64,000 nt of DNA from Escallonia rubra (lineage: Eukaryota; Streptophyta; Magnoliopsida; Escalloniales; Escalloniaceae), in the NCBI GenBank assembly GCA_033065855.1, contig JAVXUO010000377.1, positions 1-64,000 on the forward strand, in the 5' to 3' direction. Each line of letters begins with the position of its first letter. The stretch's first letter is position 1. Below, piece after piece: positions 11,666 through 23,403 of the stretch. The notes beneath the pieces are model-generated. The model ran no database searches. It saw only the letters and a list, made by a program, of their open reading frames with translations, and had not been told where the DNA came from. Both the position numbers and the translations under genes were made by a program.

Positions 11666-13745
11666 ATGATGAGCGAGCTCGAGGCATTTGGAGAGTGCTT
11701 GCAGCGAATTGTCACAAGTCAGGTGGAGCTAATCTTCAATAGATTAGATGACTTGGAGGTAGACAATAGATTAACTGTGCTAGAGAGGAAATTCGATGTG
11801 TTCGCGGAGGAGCTAAATGACTTGATCGAGGAGAGGTCGCCCATTTCACCAGGTGGGAGGTGCAACGGCGCAAGGACCTCAAGGGACAAGTCACGGAGCT
11901 CCAAGAAGAACTAACTTCTTGTAAGAAGAAGCTTACAAGAGCTACAAGGCACGGGTGTATCGCGGTGCAGCCAAGGCAAAAAGAAAATGCCGGAGCCGAG
12001 ATCGTACGATGGAACAAGAGAGGCGAGGCAAGTGGATAACTTATTTTGGCACTTGGAGCGGTACTTTAAAGCCCTCGACATTGACGAGGAAGAGAAGGTG
12101 CAGCGGATTGTCGCAAGTCAGGTGGAGCTAATCTTCAATAGATTAGATGACTTGGAGGTAGATAGTTGATTAACTGTGCTGGAACGGAAAGTCGATGTGT
12201 TCGCAGATGAGTTAAATGACTTGATCGAGGAGAGGGTCGCCCATTTTACTAAGTGGGAGGTGCAACGGCACAAGGATCTTAAAGGACAATTCATGAAGCT
12301 CCAAGAAGAACTAGTTGCTTGTAAGAAAGAGCTTACAAGAGGTATGAGGCAGGGGTGTATCGCGGTGCAGCCAAGGCGAAAGAAAATACCGGAGCCAAGA
12401 TTGCACGATGGAGTGAGAGAGGCGAGGCAGGTGGATAACTTATTTTGGCACTTGGAGCGGTACTTTGAAGCACTTGGCATCGACGACGAGGAGGAGAAGG
12501 TGCAGATGACAGTCATGTACCTTACGGTCAAAATGTGGGAGAAGTTCAAGCGTGAACTACAAAGGCAGTTCTATCTGGATAGCGTCGATTATAAACCTTC
12601 GACGACTGAGGTAGAAGGGAGCATCCACGAGTATATGAAAGAGTATTTGGCTTTAATGCTCGAAATACCAGAGATGTTCGAGAGGCAGCAACTATGCTTC
12701 TTCGTTGACAGGTTGCATCAGTGGGTTACCACAAAATTGCGGTGAAGGGAACCTCACGAGTTGGCTTCTGCCATGGCGATTGTCGAGAGGTTGGAAGACT
12801 TCAAGCAAGGTAAGAGACCAAGATCTCCAAGGCACGAGCATGCCAAAGATAGGGGAGACGGTACGTCGAAGAGTGACTTACCCAAGGCAACCGATGATGA
12901 GCGGAGTGGGGACGAGGTACGTCGCCGCCATCATAAGGAAGAGAAGAAGCACGAGGGAAGTCGCAAGCAGGGTGACTCTTGTGATCATAAGGCTCATGTG
13001 GGGCCTAAAATAAGACGCTTCTACTGTGCAGGTCCGCATTACAGAAGGGATTGCCCACACATGGGCAAGATGATTGCGTTCCTTGAGAAGCACAAAGGCT
13101 GCAAGGGGGATTCTTCCAGCAGCAACAGGGAGATACGCATGGGAGCATTGCAGATGGTCAATACGTTCATGCAGAAGTTGAAGGAAGAAGCTGCAAAGAG
13201 GAAGAAAAGAAAGAAGAGATGGGCTTTCTCTACACAACGGTGGACGTTGCCGGGAAGAATCAAAAAGCAATTGTGGATACCTGGGCTACCCACAACTTCA
13301 TGAGTCCAAGGGTTGCCGAGTGGCTTGGGCTAAAACCAACTAAGGATGGGAGTTGGTTCACGGTCGTGAATGTCGAGGAGCGACCGATGATGGGAGTCGT
13401 CAAGAACGTCAATTTTAGGATCGGCAGATGGACAGGGAAGGCCGACTTCAACATCATCGACATGGATGAGCTTGAGGTGGTGCTTGGGATGGACTTCATG
13501 GAGAAGTCGAGCACTACGCTCAATCCATATTGCGGGGTGATGATGATGGCGGGTGAAGAAGGCCAACCGGAGTGGATGATCCCGTTGGTGTCCAAGGATG
13601 GGGCTGATGCAAGTAAGGGGATTACTGTGTTACAGCTGGACAAGGGATCAACGTTATGCTATGGTGAGCGAAAGATGAGGCCGATGACAGTGCAGCTGAT
13701 ATGCTCACGAAGACAGTCACGACAGTTAAGTTTAAGCATTGCTTG
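11666..13745 (+). pseudogene. gag-protease of the LTR element, frameshifted, with internal duplication
   Basis: Open segments at 11666-11914, 11987-12169, 12176-12745, 12761-13303 and 13219-13746 together give a gypsy-type gag ('RQVDNLFWHLERYF', 'TVMYLTVKMWEKF', 'SIHEYMKEYLALML'), a CCHC-like knuckle at about 13018-13060 (FYC-x4-H-x4-C, first Cys replaced by Arg) and an aspartic protease. The protease active site reads DTW where DTG is expected ('AIVDTWATHNFM', about 13273-13308). A 399-bp in-frame segment is tandemly duplicated (copies start at 11701 and 12100). Stops and frame changes at several joints make the whole non-functional. Confidence 0.8.
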
Positions 13746-13895
13746 AGCTTGATTCATCTTCTTTCTTGCTGAGTTCAAGGTGGAGTGCATCCCTACCTTT
13801 AAAGGGGATGCAATGTGGAGTACATGAAGAAGGTACTGAAGGCATATTACACTTTCCTCATGGAATGGTTTGTTAATACAAGCCAAGGTGGAGAT

Positions 13896-14254
13896 TGTTG
13901 ATATATGTCTTGTATTTATGTCCCACATCGGTTACTCAAAGAAGGTTGCAACTTGACCCTTAGTATATAAGACATCTTGTCCCACATTGCTTGGAGAGAG
14001 AAGTCCTTGCTTATCTCTAGTATAAGTAAGATGTCTTGTATTGTGTTTAAGGGCCAGAGAAGAGAGTCTTTCTTTGAGTAGGAAAGAAAGAAAGAAAAGT
14101 CCTTCTTTGAGTAGGAAAACAGTTGAGAGATACACGTGATAGAGCATTGTAAATCTGACTTGTGCAAAGTGAATTTGAGTTTTCTCATATTTCTTGTGTT
14201 TCCTTATTTGGTTATCGTGTTTTATACATATTTATCTAGAGCGATTTCGTAACA
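13896..14254 (+). repeat. 3' LTR of the 11039-14254 element
   Basis: It aligns with the 5' LTR over its full length except for the 84-bp duplication. A few substitutions and small indels separate the two copies, so the insertion is fairly young but not fresh. Confidence 0.88.
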
Positions 14255-14259
14255 GTGAT

Positions 14260-14850
14260 CCGTACGGACCTCTCATGCTCTCCTTTTGAACGAGATACCT
14301 TGCAAGGTAACAATTAGTTGCAAGTTTACCTTTTCTTGCTTGAAATAGCTTAGTGTACGTGCTCCGGCACTCGGTGCTTTCATCGGCACCCCTATGGACT
14401 ATGATCCCCAGGTCACTTCGAGATGAGAGCGGGTCTTCAGAGGGCATCGCGCCTAGTCCGCCTGGCAGTTGGGCGTCGGGACTTCCCCATTACTGCCAGG
14501 TCCTCGGCGTCTTTGGATGCCTTGTAGGACTCTACTAGGGATTTGTACTGGTGGCTAGATCAAGGGGGATCCCTGGCGACACCGACGCTGTGTGAGCCAG
14601 TCTTTCCAGACAGACAGAGCGACGCTGTGAAGGGCAGGCCGAGTGAATATGCAATCCGACAATCCGTGGTGCACCAGCACCTATTCGGTGACGTGTCACT
14701 CCCGGAGAATGCCATGTGTCGGTTGATGACATCATCATCTCAACCTCTATAAATATGGGTCTTGAGAATTCATTCAGGGAGTCTTCACTTTTTTCAGAAT
14801 TCATTCTCACATTCACTTTCTCACTCTAGAATTCTAGAGAGAGAAATAAG
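14260..14850 (+). mobile_element. Probable LTR fragment with TATA box
   Basis: A GC-richer block ends in a promoter-like region: TATAAATAT at about 14749, followed by 'gggtcttgagaattcattc' and a CT/GA-rich leader. This is the usual look of a gypsy LTR U3-R boundary. No termini or TSD were found. Confidence 0.35.
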
Positions 14851-15554
14851 ACCTTGACTCTGGACCTAAGCATATTGTTGTCATGTATTCACCCTATGCC
14901 ATCGCCCTCGCAACCCTGCCATCCTCAGGCTCTGTCTGAGAAGCCATTGATCTCTGCCCTTACTCCATCCTTGTTGTGTCCCACATTAGCATACTTGACA
15001 TCTGACTCGGACTGCATTCCTTGTAGGACCTCCACGTCAACTGTGAACCCACTTTCCTTGGCATCAATGCCTTTCGCGATGGAAATATCACTTCCTGTCG
15101 ATAAAAGTGGCTTTTCATGTAGTGTATTGTCTTTAAGAATCACTTAAATCTTGTTTAGAAATTCCATAAAGATAATCTAATACAAAAGAAAATCTTCAAA
15201 ATGATAATGGTTTAACATCTCCACTATGCTTTTACACACATTTCCGTTATGTTTCTACAAACATTGTACAACTAATGAACATATTTATTCTTTGCCGAGC
15301 GAGCTTAATTGATCATTGAAAAATATCACAACGTAAAAAGTGAATACATATAGGGGTACTCTTGAAAAATCAAAGGTGTTAACCAAATGGATATTCCTAG
15401 AAAAATAGGGAGAATGTATCCAAACGGATGGTCTCGGACAATGACCATTAAAAAAGAAAATCAATTCGATATGGCCACGATGGTTTGAGGCTACCAAACT
15501 AAGTGACGACGGTTCTGTAGAAACTATGTATAAGTTTTTTCACTTTTTGTGTAG
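14851..15554. other. Unassigned; one minus-strand ORF (15143-14925)
   Basis: A 72-codon minus-strand frame is open but shows no family signature. Its upstream edge on the minus strand reads CACTACATGAAAAG, weakly like a CACTA terminus. No gene call is made. Confidence 0.3.
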
Positions 15555-15559
15555 CTCTG

Positions 15560-16200
15560 CCTAGCTAACCTCACAATCTCTGACAATAATATACCTTCTC
15601 AAGATGATCGGATATTAGATTCTGGTTGCGGCTTCCATGTTTGCTCCACCAAAAATAATTTTGATATGTCTCATGGAAAGATTGGTATGGTGTCTTTACC
15701 TGATGGTTCAAAATGTGACGTTAAAGGTCTTGGATCGGAAAAAGTAAAGATGTTTGGTGGTGCGCTTCACGTTTTGGGTGTTGTGATTGTTAGATTATAT
15801 ATATTAATATGACAATTACCTTTTTCCTATTATCCTAAGTCTAGAACATTCTGTAGCTCTCATAACTTATATAGGATTCTCTTTCCTGTTTTCAGTAGGA
15901 TAGTTTTCTCTTGTCTATATAAATGCTTCATTATACTTAAATTTTATTAAGGCTATCTAATATAATTATCTTTCCCTTCACCTTTTCTATCAGTGACCTA
16001 TGTCCCAAAATGGGTAAGATTCTGGTATCCTTGAGCCAGTTAGACTCCAAGGGCTGCTGGTGTTCTATAGCAGGGGGAGTCATGAAAACTGCACGGAAAA
16101 GAAATCAACGGGTTGTGTCGTCTGATTGGAAATACACAAAGACATTGATGCGAAACTTGACATGGCGCGCGAGAGAAACATGTCTCTTTGAAGGATGTAG
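15560..16200 (+). pseudogene. Ty1/copia protease and pre-integrase fragment, split by a solo LTR
   Basis: From about 15585 translation gives a copia aspartic protease ('RILDSGCGFHVCS' with the active-site DSG) and 'VSLPDGSKCDVKGLG', 'MFGGALHVLGVV'. The frame is interrupted at 15788 and resumes at 15993 with 'VTYVPKMGKILVSLSQLDS', the usual 'L..V.YVP.L..NLIS...L' of the pre-integrase region. Removing the 15788-15992 insertion with one TSD copy restores continuity of the match. After about 16200 no further pol sequence is recognisable. Confidence 0.8.
15788..15992 (+). mobile_element. Solo LTR inserted in copia pol
   Basis: A 205-bp block begins TGTTAGATTATATA and ends CCTTTTCTATCA. It carries a TATA-like 'tctatataaatg' near 15915. 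The flanks are GTGAT (15783-15787) and GTGAC (15993-15997), a 5-bp target duplication with one difference. No internal region is present, so it is a solo LTR left by LTR-LTR recombination. Confidence 0.8.
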
Positions 16201-16204
16201 TTGA

Positions 16205-17479
16205 GACACGGTCGCCGGACGATGGCGAGAAGAATCCTACTTTGGAAGGGATGAGATCGAGGTCCCTCTTTGGAGTCGACTAGTTAGGTCAACTCGGTGG
16301 AGCTACACATGGGATTGGCCGCTTTTGGAATCAAGGAGGAGTCAGGACCGCATGCTTGATTCCTTCACGTGTAGCTGAAATTGTACAAGGCCACCGGTAA
16401 CTTTTCCCTCATGTGGTGGAGGAGGAGGAGGAGGAGATTCTTAGGGTCCACCACGTGGGTCGGTGGGTGTACACCCAACAACTGGAGATTGTTTTCTTTC
16501 ATAATAATAATGTTTCACGAATAGTTTCTTGGAATTCCAGTGTGAAAAGTTGGCAGCATGTGCATTCATGCATGGCATGTAACACAAATGAGCAGGTTTT
16601 CTCTTGGCTTCCTAGCCTTTTCACGCATGGATGGTGTAGGTCACTGTGCATGATAAATTTTCGTACGGTGACGAGGCTGTGTGTTGTAAATTCTGGAGCA
16701 AATTATTCAAGAGATGAAGTGTCCATATATATGGGATTTGTGCGTGAAACTGAGTAGAAGACAAAAGGACAAAAACAGCAACAGGAAGAAAAACAGAAAC
16801 AGTGCGAGTATAACACTGTTGGGTTTTTGTACTTTTGAACTTGAGTACGAGAGATCGGGTGTACAAGGGGGCTTGGCTTTGGGATTAATCTGAGCAAGGT
16901 TTTATTGTTCAGAGTGCATCTCCCATAGTGAAAAAGGGTTTTGGTTTGGCTGCATGTAGGCAAATAATTTTTGCCCAGCTACATTAAATTGTGTATTCTC
17001 TTCTAGGCTTTTCCAAATTTTCATTTTTGCATGTTTTCCCAGTAGTCGTCGACCACCCAACCTGTCGCCATTGGGTTCTTAGCAAGGTATATATATCTAT
17101 GCAAATTTTTTCCTTGGTGGGATGCCATTTTTCCATTTCCAGCCATGTTTCTTACGCTCCTGCTATCTTACTTTGTTTTTGTGCTCTAAAAAGATGTAAG
17201 AGAAAATGACAAGTTTCTTTGCCATCCTTTTTTTTTTACTTGTTTTTCTGGCCTAGGAAGTACACACCTCTTATGGGAAGAGGCATTGTGTCTGACACCT
17301 GCCCGACCTACTCGACACCCGGACACGTGTCAGATAGCTCTTGGCAACGTCCAGATGTTTTTGATTATCAAACAAGGTGTCGATCACCTTATGCAAATTC
17401 AACTTTGGTCATTGGACTTTAATCTGTGTCAAAGTGACAACTGAACTAGTCAATTTGTCCAATTAGGTCAATCTATTAA
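16205..17479. other. Unassigned DNA
   Basis: No recognisable protein, LTR boundary or RNA gene. A (GGA)n tract at 16413-16436 opens a frame without domain content. Confidence 0.5.
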
Positions 17480-18011
17480 CACTACAAGAAAAGATGACTT
17501 TAGCGACGGAAGGCATTCCGTCGCTAAAAGAGCTTTCAGCGACGGGTTTTGCCATCAATAAACCTCCGTCGTTAAAAAAGTTTACCGACGGACCATTCCG
17601 TCGGTAAAAGAATTTTCCAACAGACTTTTACCAACGACCTTTTAACGATGGAAAAAATCGTCACTAAATAGTTTTAGAGAATTTTATAATTTTTGATGAT
17701 TTTTAAAAAATATTTAAGCGACGGAATAATGCCGTCGCTAAAAATTCCGTTGGTAAAAGTGTTGGAAAAAGACTTTTACCGACGAAATTATTCCGTCGCT
17801 AAAAGTCCGCCCTTAAAACACATATCTGCTTTCTTTCTCCCGTTTCTCTCTCTATCTCTTATCTCTCACCCACCGGCGTTCTCACCTCTGGCGACCCCCT
17901 CTACAGCAACCCACCTCCGGCGACACCCCCGTCTTCCCCCTGACGCCACGCCACCTTTGGAGGCCCTCACGGCCAGTCTTCAACTCCGGACAGATCAATC
18001 TAACGTAGTCT
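17480..18011 (+). mobile_element. CACTA element left end, interrupted
   Basis: CACTACAAGAAAA at 17480 (preceded by TAA) is followed by dense TTTAGCGACGGA-type subterminal repeats to about 17815 and a CT-rich leader-like stretch. Another CACTA terminus begins inside it at 18012, so the rest is displaced or lost. Confidence 0.75.
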
Positions 18012-18960
18012 CACTACAAGAAATTTGTCATTTAGCAACGAACACGGTTCATCGAGAAAGGTCTCATATTCGTCAAGAAATATATACAGTGACGAAAAAA
18101 ATTCATCACGAAGTTCGTTAAAGACTCGCCGTCAAGAAATGTATTTTTGGACGAATATATGTGCTCGTCAATAAAAAAATATATTTATTGACGATTTTTA
18201 CTTTGTCAAGGAATGTATGATATTTAACGACGAATTATTTCGTCGAAATAGTTTGCTCGAATTTGTCGCTGGATGTTCAAGTTCGTCAAGAATGAGTTAC
18301 TTTTTCGACGAACTTGGATTCGTCAACAAATGATTCATTGTCATTATTTTTTCCCTTAACATCTTGACTTCGTCGACAATTGTGGCATTTGTTGACGAAC
18401 TCAAGTTCTTCACGAAAAACATTGATCGTCACAATACTTCATTGACATGCTTCATTCGTCGATAACGGTGACATTTGTTCATAAAAAAAAATAAAAAAAA
18501 ATTCTTTCTTCACATACTTGCTTCGTCAACAATGGTAGCATTTGTTGACAAACTCAAATTTGTTACAAAAAACATTGATCGTCACAATTCTTCCTTGACA
18601 TCTTTGATTCGTCGTTAAAAACTACATTCAACGACAAAAAAATTGTCATTACTTGTTGCCCTTTTAGCGACGAATATTTTGGTGTTTGATAAGTATCAAA
18701 TTCTAACGACAAATAATAGAAATATTTTATTTAACGACAAATAAGAGAAAGATTTAGCGACAAATAGTAGAAAAAGTCTTAATCTAATATATAAAACTAA
18801 TGCTATCCATTACAAAGATTTACTTGGTTACAAAGTGAGGACATAAGTACATATAGCAACAAAGCTTGACATATATTCTAAGTACAAATTAGAACTATAC
18901 AATGCACATGTTGATGCAAAAAAAAAAAAAAAAACTATCCTAGTGGTCGGTGACACATAA
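18012..18960 (+). mobile_element. Second CACTA family, left end nested at 18012
   Basis: CACTACAAGAAATTTG at 18012 is followed by about 760 bp of a different subterminal repeat set (TTCGTCAAGAAA, TTTGTTGACGAA, ATTTAACGACGAA). Divergent repeats show that it is another family from the elements at 2044, 9859 and 17480. A poly-A-rich non-repeat segment follows from 18780. The triplet before the end is TCT. No right end was found before LTR-like DNA begins near 19040. Confidence 0.7.
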
Positions 18961-19039
18961 AATATCGACCTCTTGCTTCATATCATGTCCAAAGATGATC
19001 CGTATATATATCGCATCCGAGAACACTGTAACTAAAAGA

Positions 19040-19560
19040 ACAATGATCACAAGCCTGCATTAAAAATGAAAAGAGGAATTGAAGTTGTTGCTGTAAAAAA
19101 TATGCTTCACGTATATTCCGGAACCCAAGTCTGGACTGATGACCTGCAAGACAGAAACCGAGTGACTGTCGGGTGGGTTCCCGGCAGAGAACTTTTCGAT
19201 GCTTAAGTCAGAGCGTAGCTACAAAATAGTAACTCTGAAAAGGCATTAAAGACGCAATGTGTATCTGTGTGTGTAGTTGTCCCATACCTGGGGGATAGAC
19301 CCTTTTATATAGTGGTAGGAAGAAGAGCCTAGTAGGACTGGGCTGTGAACAAATCCAATCAGGATTGTATTAGGATCCTAGAGGATCGTGTGTCTATCTT
19401 TGATGATAGAGTTAGAATCCTGATAAGATAATTATTGATCTCCCAGTTTGACTGGGATTGCCGGGCATTCCCCAATTATTGAGAGTTATATTTGAGTTAT
19501 ATCATATGCCCCCCACTTCCTTAACCAAAATGTTTGGCTGAGGAAGTTTATACCTGGTGT
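19040..19560 (-). mobile_element. Probable LTR of a noncoding retroelement, minus orientation
   Basis: Read on the minus strand there is a TATA box TATATAAAAGGG (complement of 19309-19320), followed by a GC-richer leader and splice-like sequence. The upstream side has the 'gccccccac' motif common in noncoding gypsy-related LTRs. No paired LTR or TSD was identified. Confidence 0.35.
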
Positions 19561-20139
19561 CTCGAGACACACGTCAGATTTGTAAGGGATTCTGCATCCA
19601 CTTGTAGGGGTAACAATATTTCTCTCCTCCATGTGCTTCAACCTAAGCTCTTAGGAGATTCGGCCTTGGAACTTTGCCCAAGTAGGGCACTAGAACCCTA
19701 GTTCTCGAGAGCTAAGTCTTAGAATGTCGCCTAAGTAGGCTATTCAGAATCATCTTTGGGAAGACGAATCATGGGATCTCGAGATCCTTTAGAGGCTGTG
19801 CCCCATGGTAGCCTCTCTCGGTAGAGGACACAAAGTTGTGCATGCAAGTTGTTGCATGTGCTAAGTGTTTGAATGTCCCCTCGAGGGGTCACCTCTCCTT
19901 TTGGAGGGTTTGGAGGGTGTTCATTTTGTGCAAGTGTGTTCTTTAGCTTGAGCTGACCACATCATGCTTGCGTTTTACTTTGACGCGAACTCTTATCATC
20001 AGCTAAGAGCGGGCAAAGAAGTCTCGCACTCACGCTTGGCTGGGTCTTGAATTGACAAAGAATGATTGGGGGATGAAGTCCCATATTCCTTTGCGGTTTC
20101 ACGGGTTAGAACTGTAGCTAAACCGTTCAGATAAAACTC

Positions 20140-20835
20140 GAGCTCTATCCTGCCACCCTTGGGGGTGTTCGTCCCTCGAGGGACCGCCCTAAGGGGCTAG
20201 TGGAACGTAGAGTTCTGGTAAGCGCCCTTGAGGACTAATGGAGCACAAAGCTCATGTAATTACCCTCGGGGGTATAATGGAACATAGGTTCTTGTACGCG
20301 CCCTTGAGGGCGGATAGAGCGCAAAGCTCATGAAAATACCCTCAAGGGTTCGACGGAACTTAGAGTTCTCGTTCGCGCCCTTGAAGGCGAATGGAGCGCG
20401 GAGCTCATGAAAGTACCCTCGGGGGTTTGACGGAACTTAAAGTTCTCATCGTACACACCCTCGGGGGCGGATAGAGCGCAAAGCTCATGAAAATACCCTT
20501 TGGGGATTTAATGGAACTTAAAGTTCTTGTTGTACGCGCCCTTGAGGGTGAATGGAGCACAAAGCTCATGAAAATACCCTTGAGGGTTTGACGGAACTTG
20601 AAGTTCTCGTCGTACGCGCCTATGGGGGCGGATGGAGCTTAAAGCTCATGAAACGACCCTTGAGGGTTGACAGAACTTAAAGTTTTCCTCGTACACGCCC
20701 TCAGGGGCGGATAGAGCGCAAAGCTCATGAAAATACCCTCGAGGGTTGACGGAACTTAAAGTTCTCATCGTACACGCCCTCAGGGGCGAATAGAGCGCAA
20801 AGCTCATGAAAATACCCTCGGGGCTTTCGGTCGAA
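20140..20835. repeat. 79-bp tandem repeat array, about 8-9 copies
   Basis: Each unit runs 'cgcgcccttgagggcggat', 'agagcgcaaagctcatgaaa', 'ataccctcgagggtttgacg', 'gaacttaaagttctcgtcgta'. Copies begin near 20220, 20299, 20377, 20454, 20535, 20615, 20694 and 20773, with a partial one before. Copies differ by scattered substitutions. The array sits in the middle of noncoding LTR-type DNA. Each unit contains the short inverted pairs CCCT/AGGG and GAACTT/AAGTTC. Confidence 0.9.
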
Positions 20836-21935
20836 GCAATAAGTGCTTGTTGTCTTGTCGCTAAATAAGAAGGCGTGGGGCATTGAGCCCATAATATGTC
20901 CGCTGCTATGAAGCCCCCCTGTCTGAAAGAACACGGGGTATTAGGCCGGTAATATTGCTGATATCATAAGATATGAAGCCCCCCTGCCTTTAAGAAGGCA
21001 TGGATATATAAAGACGACTTTTCAGCCTATATGTAGGGCCGGTCATAAGAAGACCTTTTGGAAGCAATATAGAAGACCATATATGCCTGCTTGACTGGAC
21101 GAACATATAAAGCTAGATGACGTGGAGTCCGTCTGAGCAAGATGTCACCGATGATCAGTAGAGATAGAGGATGCTAAGTCTGTCTGAGCAGGATATCACA
21201 GCCTAGTAGTGATGCTTATTAGCAGAGGCTGACGATGTGCTCCGATCCACTGATCGAGGTCATTGTGTGACCTAATATACCAAGACAATAGGTAATGCCA
21301 AGTCGGCAGGATGTTGCAGCAGAAACCCCAGACGCGACTTCAAGTCGTAGGGTGCTGTAAATTTATTCCTTGCTTATGAAGTGGTTTATACGTCACCGTT
21401 GATGCTCGCAGGCATAGTTTAACCCCTTGCAAGAAATAAAAGTACGTGACTGAAAAAAAGCCTTTGAAGCAATAAAGCATATGAACTTACAAGTGCAACT
21501 ATGTTGTTAACACAGAATTAAGAGCGGTGTTTAGACACCACGGCCCCATTAGGGTTTTGCTGGTTAAGCGACTAATTTGCTGCACTGCATGTCGCAAGTA
21601 AGCTTAAAAAGTCATAGCAGTCGGTAAGACCTGACATGTGACGTCCTTGCGTCAATTAACACAATTGCATAATGCTAGACCAAAAAAGAACGCAGGTCTA
21701 GGTAACATAGAAGTGCACAGGGAGTAGCCTTTGGAAGGCTTACTAGCGCCGTAAGTCATAGTGCTTTATTTTTAGCAACAAATATGCGATAAAACATACG
21801 CCGTTATTAAAGAGTTTGTGCGGCATATTTTAAATAAAAGACACTATGTGGGTCTTAAGTTTAATTAGACCATTTTCTCAGGTTAAAAGTTTGATGCTTT
21901 TAAAAAATGAGTGGCCTAAATTGAATAAATAAGAC
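20836..21935. other. Noncoding retroelement-type DNA
   Basis: No gene found. Short motifs such as 'gaagcccccctg' (20911, 20978) repeat. I read this and the flanking 19040-23390 as a large noncoding LTR derivative, but without paired termini. Confidence 0.3.
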
Positions 21936-21939
21936 TCTA

Positions 21940-23390
21940 TGGGAATACAATGTAAATATATATTTTTGTGGGGTAAAAACATAACTTGCTCATATAAAGA
22001 AAGAAGTGACCTGATGCCCGAGCTCTTCTTCATGAAAGGGAGCAGTCGTTGCGTCGCCAGAGCACCACCGCCACTAGAGCCACCATCAGCAGTCAGCGGT
22101 CGATCTGGCCGCCTCTCTTTCAGGACATCAATTGATGACAGGGCCCTTTGCTCGGTGATCGCCGTGGTGAAAACTAGGCGTGTCCGGTGAAGGCGGTGCT
22201 GCCGATAGTGGGCTGTAGCTATTGCTCTGGCGGCTTCACAACAGTGGTGATGTGTTTCGGTAGAGTGCGGCGGTGCGCATCTTCGACAGGTCAGTGGTGG
22301 TCGGCGCGGCCGATCCTGATCTGTAAGTGGCGTGTGCGTGGCCGAAGAGGAGATCCCGCGATTGGGTCTAGACCAAAGGCGGCCTGGCGCTCAGATCTAA
22401 ACGAACGGGTGGCGTCCAAATTTTGCGGCGGCGCTGCAATGAGGGGTCACCATGGCAGGGCGACGGAAACAGTGCTTTTCCAAAGGCAGCGTTGGCGCAG
22501 ATCTTGAGCAAAGGTGGCCGAGGTGGTGCCATTTGTCATGGATTTATCGTCCAGACAACCACAGAAATTCAGGATCAAAAGGAAGACAACAAAGGAAGAC
22601 AACAGCTCCAGTCATGGAAGGAAGCAATGGAAGGAAGCAGCTCAAAGGGAAAACAGGCTGAGCAAGTGGTCTGCACACAAGGGCAGCCACAAGAGAGTGT
22701 TAGCGCGTGACCAGCTATACGCGTGGAATGCACAAGCGCGTGAGAGGCGTGACAACACTGATTTCAGAGAAGATCTTACTGAGCTGCTGGGAGTATTAAT
22801 GCAAGTATTAATTAAAGAAATCTTTGTTTAGTCCATTAATGGCAATTAGTGATGCCACTACAACAATACAGTTAGAGCTTTAGTCCAGATTTTCTCTTTA
22901 TGTTATTCTCTGTTTTTGCCCAGCATTCTGAGTGGAAGGTTGTTAGCATTTTTCGGTTGTAACCTCTTTATAGAGGAGATATCCAAGAGAGAAGCAATCA
23001 ATGAGAATACTATGCAAAATTCATTTCAATATATGTTTCTTCTCCTATGAACTTCCAACTCTCTCTCTGAACTTTCTGAACCTTTCTTCTTCTGATCACT
23101 CTATTTGCCTCGCTGAGAGCAATCCATGAGTAAGACCAGCTGTGTTCTTACACCATTATCGTCTGTGTGTGGCATCTGTTCCCTTGCCGGTAACGGTGAC
23201 GATGGCACCTTTTGGACGCTCGATTCTGGCGATTGTACCGATTGGCGCATGCGGTGACAGCGACGATGTCGGCTGGTGTGACAGTCGCTTGGAGGTGTCG
23301 CTATTGCCGATCATGGTGGACGGCGTGGTGAGGTGTCATGCCTGGTCGTGCGCCATTGAAGATTAGAATCAAGCTTCCACAGAGAGATGG
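21940..23390 (+). other. GC-rich then LTR U5-like DNA
   Basis: 22000-22500 is GC-rich with several open frames but no domain. 22940-23130 has the look of an LTR end: 'cggttgtaacctctttatagag' followed by a CT-rich leader. No termini were resolved. The open frames appear to come from base composition. Confidence 0.3.
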
Positions 23391-23403
23391 TACACAGGTG
23401 GCT

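Larger units (their letters stand above)
11039..14254 (+). mobile_element. Complete LTR retrotransposon with gypsy-like gag-protease and copia-like tail
   Basis: Two LTRs start with TGTTGATATATGTC (11039 and 13896) and end in GATTTCGTAACA (11481 and 14254). The whole is flanked by a perfect 5-bp target duplication GTGAT (11034-11038 and 14255-14259). A primer-binding site TGGTATCAAGAGC follows the 5' LTR, and a polypurine tract AAGGTGGAGAT precedes the 3' LTR. The 3.2-kb element has gag and protease but no reverse transcriptase or integrase, so it is non-autonomous. Just before the 3' LTR, sequence at 13698-13765 reads as the end of a copia polyprotein ('AADMLTKTV', 'KFKHCLSLI'). Confidence 0.9.

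Noticed and set aside
22187-22831. Several overlapping plus-strand ORFs of 69-106 aa
   Set aside because: Three frames open at once in GC-rich retroelement DNA; no domain seen.
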